Shown: positions 15,492-18,078 of the stretch, piece after piece | Position numbering within the stretch: position 1 is the stretch's first letter | Layout: each line of letters opens with the position of its first letter | From: CAYUST01 sp041908765 | GTDB taxonomy: Bacteria > Patescibacteriota > Gracilibacteria > Absconditabacterales > Absconditicoccaceae | Direction of reading: 5' to 3' | DNA length: 18,078 bases | Assembly (NCBI GenBank): GCA_041908765.1 | Contig: JAYREU010000034.1 | Coordinates: 1 to 18,078, forward strand | The notes under the pieces: model-generated | Databases searched by the model: none | Told to the model about the DNA's origin: nothing | The model's input: only the letters and a program-made list of their open reading frames with translations | Position numbers and translations under genes: made by a program

Positions 15492-18078
15492 ATGCAAAAA
15501 ATCGAACAAATCGTAGTCATACTGTGCATCTTATTGATGCCGTTGATTATGTCGGCGCAGTGTGCGCCAAGCTTCTTCTCCACGCACGGGACATTAACCT
15601 GCAACAAGACGAAAGTCTTGGGATTGAATTTGAAAGATGCTACGTGCGTCAGTAAGGCTGACTTCAGCTGGATCGACTGCAGTTCTGCAGACGGTCCAGA
15701 CCAGGACTCAGCGCTAAATGATGCACTTTGCACCAAAACAATGGCTGGTCTGACTCCGACCATCACCGTCCAAGCGAGTGGAACAAACCAAATCAGTATT
15801 TACTGGTTCATGAGTTCTCCTACCTGGATTGCGTGGCTAGGAGCGCCCAACAACTACGCAAAGAAAATTTCAATCTTCATCAATGGCGTCTTTTATCAAA
15901 AAGTCGACTTGACGACAAATTGGAGTTTACCTACTTCAATTACCTTCAACAACCTCACCAAGGTCGTTATCACGTTTCAAATTGATCCCGTTGATATCGA
16001 GCAGAATGGAGGTACAATGAGCGTAATCGAGTGGGCAGAGTTTGGGATAGTCGGACAATGCGGAAGTGGGATCGATACGATACCTCCCGTCATTACCAAG
16101 ATACCAAAGGACACAACCATCGTGTGTGGCAATGTATTTCCCATCTGGAAAGTAACTGCAACAGATGCATGTGATCCTGCACCCAAGGTAAGTATTGATT
16201 CAACATTGGTGTCTGCATTATGTCCTATTGCGTTCGCCTGGGTCTATACGGTCAAAGCGACCGATAACTCAGGTAATGTAACTACGGGGAAATGGTCAGT
16301 CAATGTGTTGGATACAATCGCACCAGTAGTATTGATTGGCAACTTGCCAAAAGATATTACCATCAGTTGTACGGACACCATTCCAGATGCGCTTGATCTA
16401 CAAGTAAGCGATTGTTCGCCTACCACACAGATCAAAAACATTGCAACCAGTGGAACACCTTGTGAAACTGTTCTTTTGTATACCTGGATCATCAGTGACA
16501 ACTGCAACGAAACAACGTATACGAGGACAGTGACCATAGTAGATACCACCGCACCCGTGTGGACGAGCAATCCTTTGCCAAAGGATACCACCGTCCTCAC
16601 ACCACCGCCATTTGATTCTCTGTTTGCCAAAGATGATTGCTCTGCAATTGTATATAGCATGCAAGAAACCAAAATCGGTGATTCGTGTAGCTACCAACTC
16701 GTGAGAGTATGGACCGCTACCGATGCGTGTGGCAATGTACTTACGCACGTACAAAAAATCACTGTACTTGGTGGAGGAACGCCATGGTGGATCACACCAC
16801 AGCCGAACGACACTGCAGTACAGTGTAGTCAAATTCCTGCGTTCATTGATCTAATTGCAACAGACTCTTTGGGCAATATTCCCGTTTTCAAAAACGAGGT
16901 ATACTCAGGAGATAGCTGTAACTTTACGATCACCCGGACTTGGACAGCAAACAGTAACTGTGGTACACCACTGACACACACCCAGATCATCACGGTCACC
17001 GATACGATGGCTCCTTTATGGACGACACCGTTACCTGGAGACACGACGATCTTGTGTGGCACGTCATTGAGTGATACTGCAATTGTGGGCGCTATGGATA
17101 TGTGCTGGGGACAAGTGGGAGTGACCTTGGTGTTTACGCAAGTAAGTACTGATTCACTGATCACTCGAACATGGACAGCGACAGATAAATGTGGTAATAG
17201 CGTAACACATACGCAACGTATCACAATTCTGAAAGCAACGTTCAATCTCAATCCTGTGGTGACCAATGTCAGTTGCTTCGGCTATGCTGATGGAAGTATT
17301 GATCTACAACCAACGGGAAGCTATGCTTACCTATGGAACACCGGCGATACAACGTCGAGCATAGACAGTTTGTCACCTGGTACGTATACGGTCACAGTTT
17401 CTCAGGGAGCATGTGATGAAACATTGAGTTTCACCGTCACGCAACCGGATTCGATGACGTTCACGGCTACGACTACTTCAGCACGTTGTTTCGGTGACGC
17501 TGGAAGAGCGGAAGTTGAAGTTATTGGTGGTACGGCGCCGTATTCATATTTGTGGTCAAATGGTGCTACTACCAAGAGCATCACCGATACCGCAGGTATG
17601 TATGGAGTCACCGTCACTGATGTCAATGGATGCCAGCAGATACAAAGTCAGCTGACAATCACGCAACCAGGTATGATAGTGTTCGTTTTGTCTCCAACCG
17701 CAGTGACCTGCCAAGTAGGTAATGATGGACGGATTGATATTCTCGTCATGGGAGGAACACCGCCTTATACCTATCAATGGTCCAACGGCACGACCAACCC
17801 TAGCCCCGCAAACCTCGTCCCTGGTCTCTATCAGGTCGTGGTGAGTGACGCAAATGGTTGTGTCATGGCAGATACCACTGAAGTACGTTGCTTGGGATGT
17901 AAAGTCTATCCCAATCCAGCAGTGCAAGGTGGCAACTGTACGATAAACATCAACACCGGAGATCCTGACGACGATGGCGAAGTTGAATTTACTGTGTATG
18001 ACATACTCGGTAAACGCAAACAAAACTGGCGTCGGCAAATGACCGATGGATATCTGGTAGAAACGTTCGTTGCGGATC
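15492..18078 (+). CDS. Large secreted repeat protein with HYR-like and SprB-like repeats and a T9SS-type C-terminal domain (3' end cut by window)
   Basis: An open frame of 862 codons from ATG 15492 to the window end with no stop and no TGA. Residues 1-23 form a signal peptide (hydrophobic core VVILCILLMPLIM, then SA before QC). Residues 24-190 are a Cys-containing N-terminal domain of unknown type. Residues 195-583 hold about five HYR-like immunoglobulin-fold repeats, each with DTxAPxW/V, a P-x-DTTIxC segment and a TWTATDxCGN ending. About 589-797 hold three SprB-like repeats (SCFGYADGSIDL, PYSYLWSNG, GxYxVTVTDxNGC). From about 800 a domain starts CKVYPNPAVQGG and reaches FTVYDILGKRKQ, the pattern of the type IX secretion sorting domain of Bacteroidota. 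The domain set is that of cell-surface adhesins. In a Patescibacterium it could serve host attachment. Its 61 glycines all use GGN codons. Confidence 0.85.
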   Translation, partial: MQKIEQIVVILCILLMPLIMSAQCAPSFFSTHGTLTCNKTKVLGLNLKDATCVSKADFSWIDCSSADGPDQDSALNDALCTKTMAGLTPTITVQASGTNQISIYWFMSSPTWIAWLGAPNNYAKKISIFINGVFYQKVDLTTNWSLPTSITFNNLTKVVITFQIDPVDIEQNGGTMSVIEWAEFGIVGQCGSGIDTIPPVITKIPKDTTIVCGNVFPIWKVTATDACDPAPKVSIDSTLVSALCPIAFAWVYTVKATDNSGNVTTGKWSVNVLDTIAPVVLIGNLPKDITISCTDTIPDALDLQVSDCSPTTQIKNIATSGTPCETVLLYTWIISDNCNETTYTRTVTIVDTTAPVWTSNPLPKDTTVLTPPPFDSLFAKDDCSAIVYSMQETKIGDSCSYQLVRVWTATDACGNVLTHVQKITVLGGGTPWWITPQPNDTAVQCSQIPAFIDLIATDSLGNIPVFKNEVYSGDSCNFTITRTWTANSNCGTPLTHTQIITVTDTMAPLWTTPLPGDTTILCGTSLSDTAIVGAMDMCWGQVGVTLVFTQVSTDSLITRTWTATDKCGNSVTHTQRITILKATFNLNPVVTNVSCFGYADGSIDLQPTGSYAYLWNTGDTTSSIDSLSPGTYTVTVSQGACDETLSFTVTQPDSMTFTATTTSARCFGDAGRAEVEVIGGTAPYSYLWSNGATTKSITDTAGMYGVTVTDVNGCQQIQSQLTITQPGMIVFVLSPTAVTCQVGNDGRIDILVMGGTPPYTYQWSNGTTNPSPANLVPGLYQVVVSDANGCVMADTTEVRCLGCKVYPNPAVQGGNCTININTGDPDDDGEVEFTVYDILGKRKQNWRRQMTDGYLVETFVAD

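Noticed and set aside
15452..18038. Series of minus-strand frames with similar Val/Thr-rich sequences
   Set aside because: They are antisense to the repeats of the large surface protein; their mutual similarity reflects the HYR-like and SprB-like repeats on the plus strand.
1..18078. CRISPR arrays, tRNA genes, rRNA genes, transposases
   Set aside because: No regularly spaced repeats, no TTCGA-type T-arm with a matching acceptor stem, and no recognisable transposase or integrase were found. The repeats at 8.7-11.1 kb are gene duplications, not arrays.
1..18078. TGA as tryptophan (code 4) instead of glycine
   Set aside because: TGA positions fall in GxGxxG, Walker A, GFDR and HGG motifs where Gly is invariant, and TGG is used normally for Trp in the same genes.

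Overview
The window reads as chromosomal DNA of a Patescibacteria (CPR) lineage that uses genetic code 25 (Gracilibacteria or Absconditabacteria/SR1), in which TGA encodes glycine and only TAA and TAG stop. Under the standard code almost every gene here is broken. With TGA read as Gly, full-length proteins appear, and the TGA codons fall on invariant glycines: the FAD-binding GGGFAG of an NADH dehydrogenase, the Walker A loop of an AAA ATPase, and motif 3 (GFDR) of aspartyl-tRNA synthetase. Every complete gene I call ends in TAA or TAG. All annotations below use this code.

Layout. (1) 1-317: a secreted protein (minus, cut by the window edge) diverges from a GH3-family acyl-acid amido synthetase; two back-to-back promoters and a 7-bp dyad lie between them. 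(2) 317-6256, plus strand: GH3 enzyme, type II NADH dehydrogenase, an orphan protein, then a two-gene unit of a Cys-rich secreted DUF4377-like protein and another orphan, ending in a strong terminator. (3) 6326-8602, minus strand: a two-domain orphan, a small two-helix membrane protein and a squalene/phytoene synthase family enzyme. (4) About 8.6-13.3 kb: a visibly AT-richer accessory stretch, all minus strand, with a RhuM remnant, a class II Fic protein, a truncated RhuM-family protein, a fragment of an RBBP9/YdeN-type hydrolase, several short repeats and terminators, and a 727-residue AAA_13 (RloC/PrrC-type) ATPase with a CxxC hook. It looks like a decayed defence or mobile island. (5) 13329-15161: aspS, minus. 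(6) 15492 to the end, plus: a very large secreted protein with HYR-like repeats, SprB-like repeats and a C-terminal domain resembling the Bacteroidota type IX secretion sorting signal.

Several promoters share a 16-bp spacer between TTGACA-like and TATAAT-like hexamers and give short 5' leaders, mostly without a clear Shine-Dalgarno. TGA use is very uneven between genes: 13 of about 33 glycines in the AAA ATPase, none of 61 in the large surface protein and none in the two plus-strand orphans. This may reflect gene age or transfer from donors that read TGA as stop. No tRNA, rRNA, CRISPR array or intact transposase was seen.
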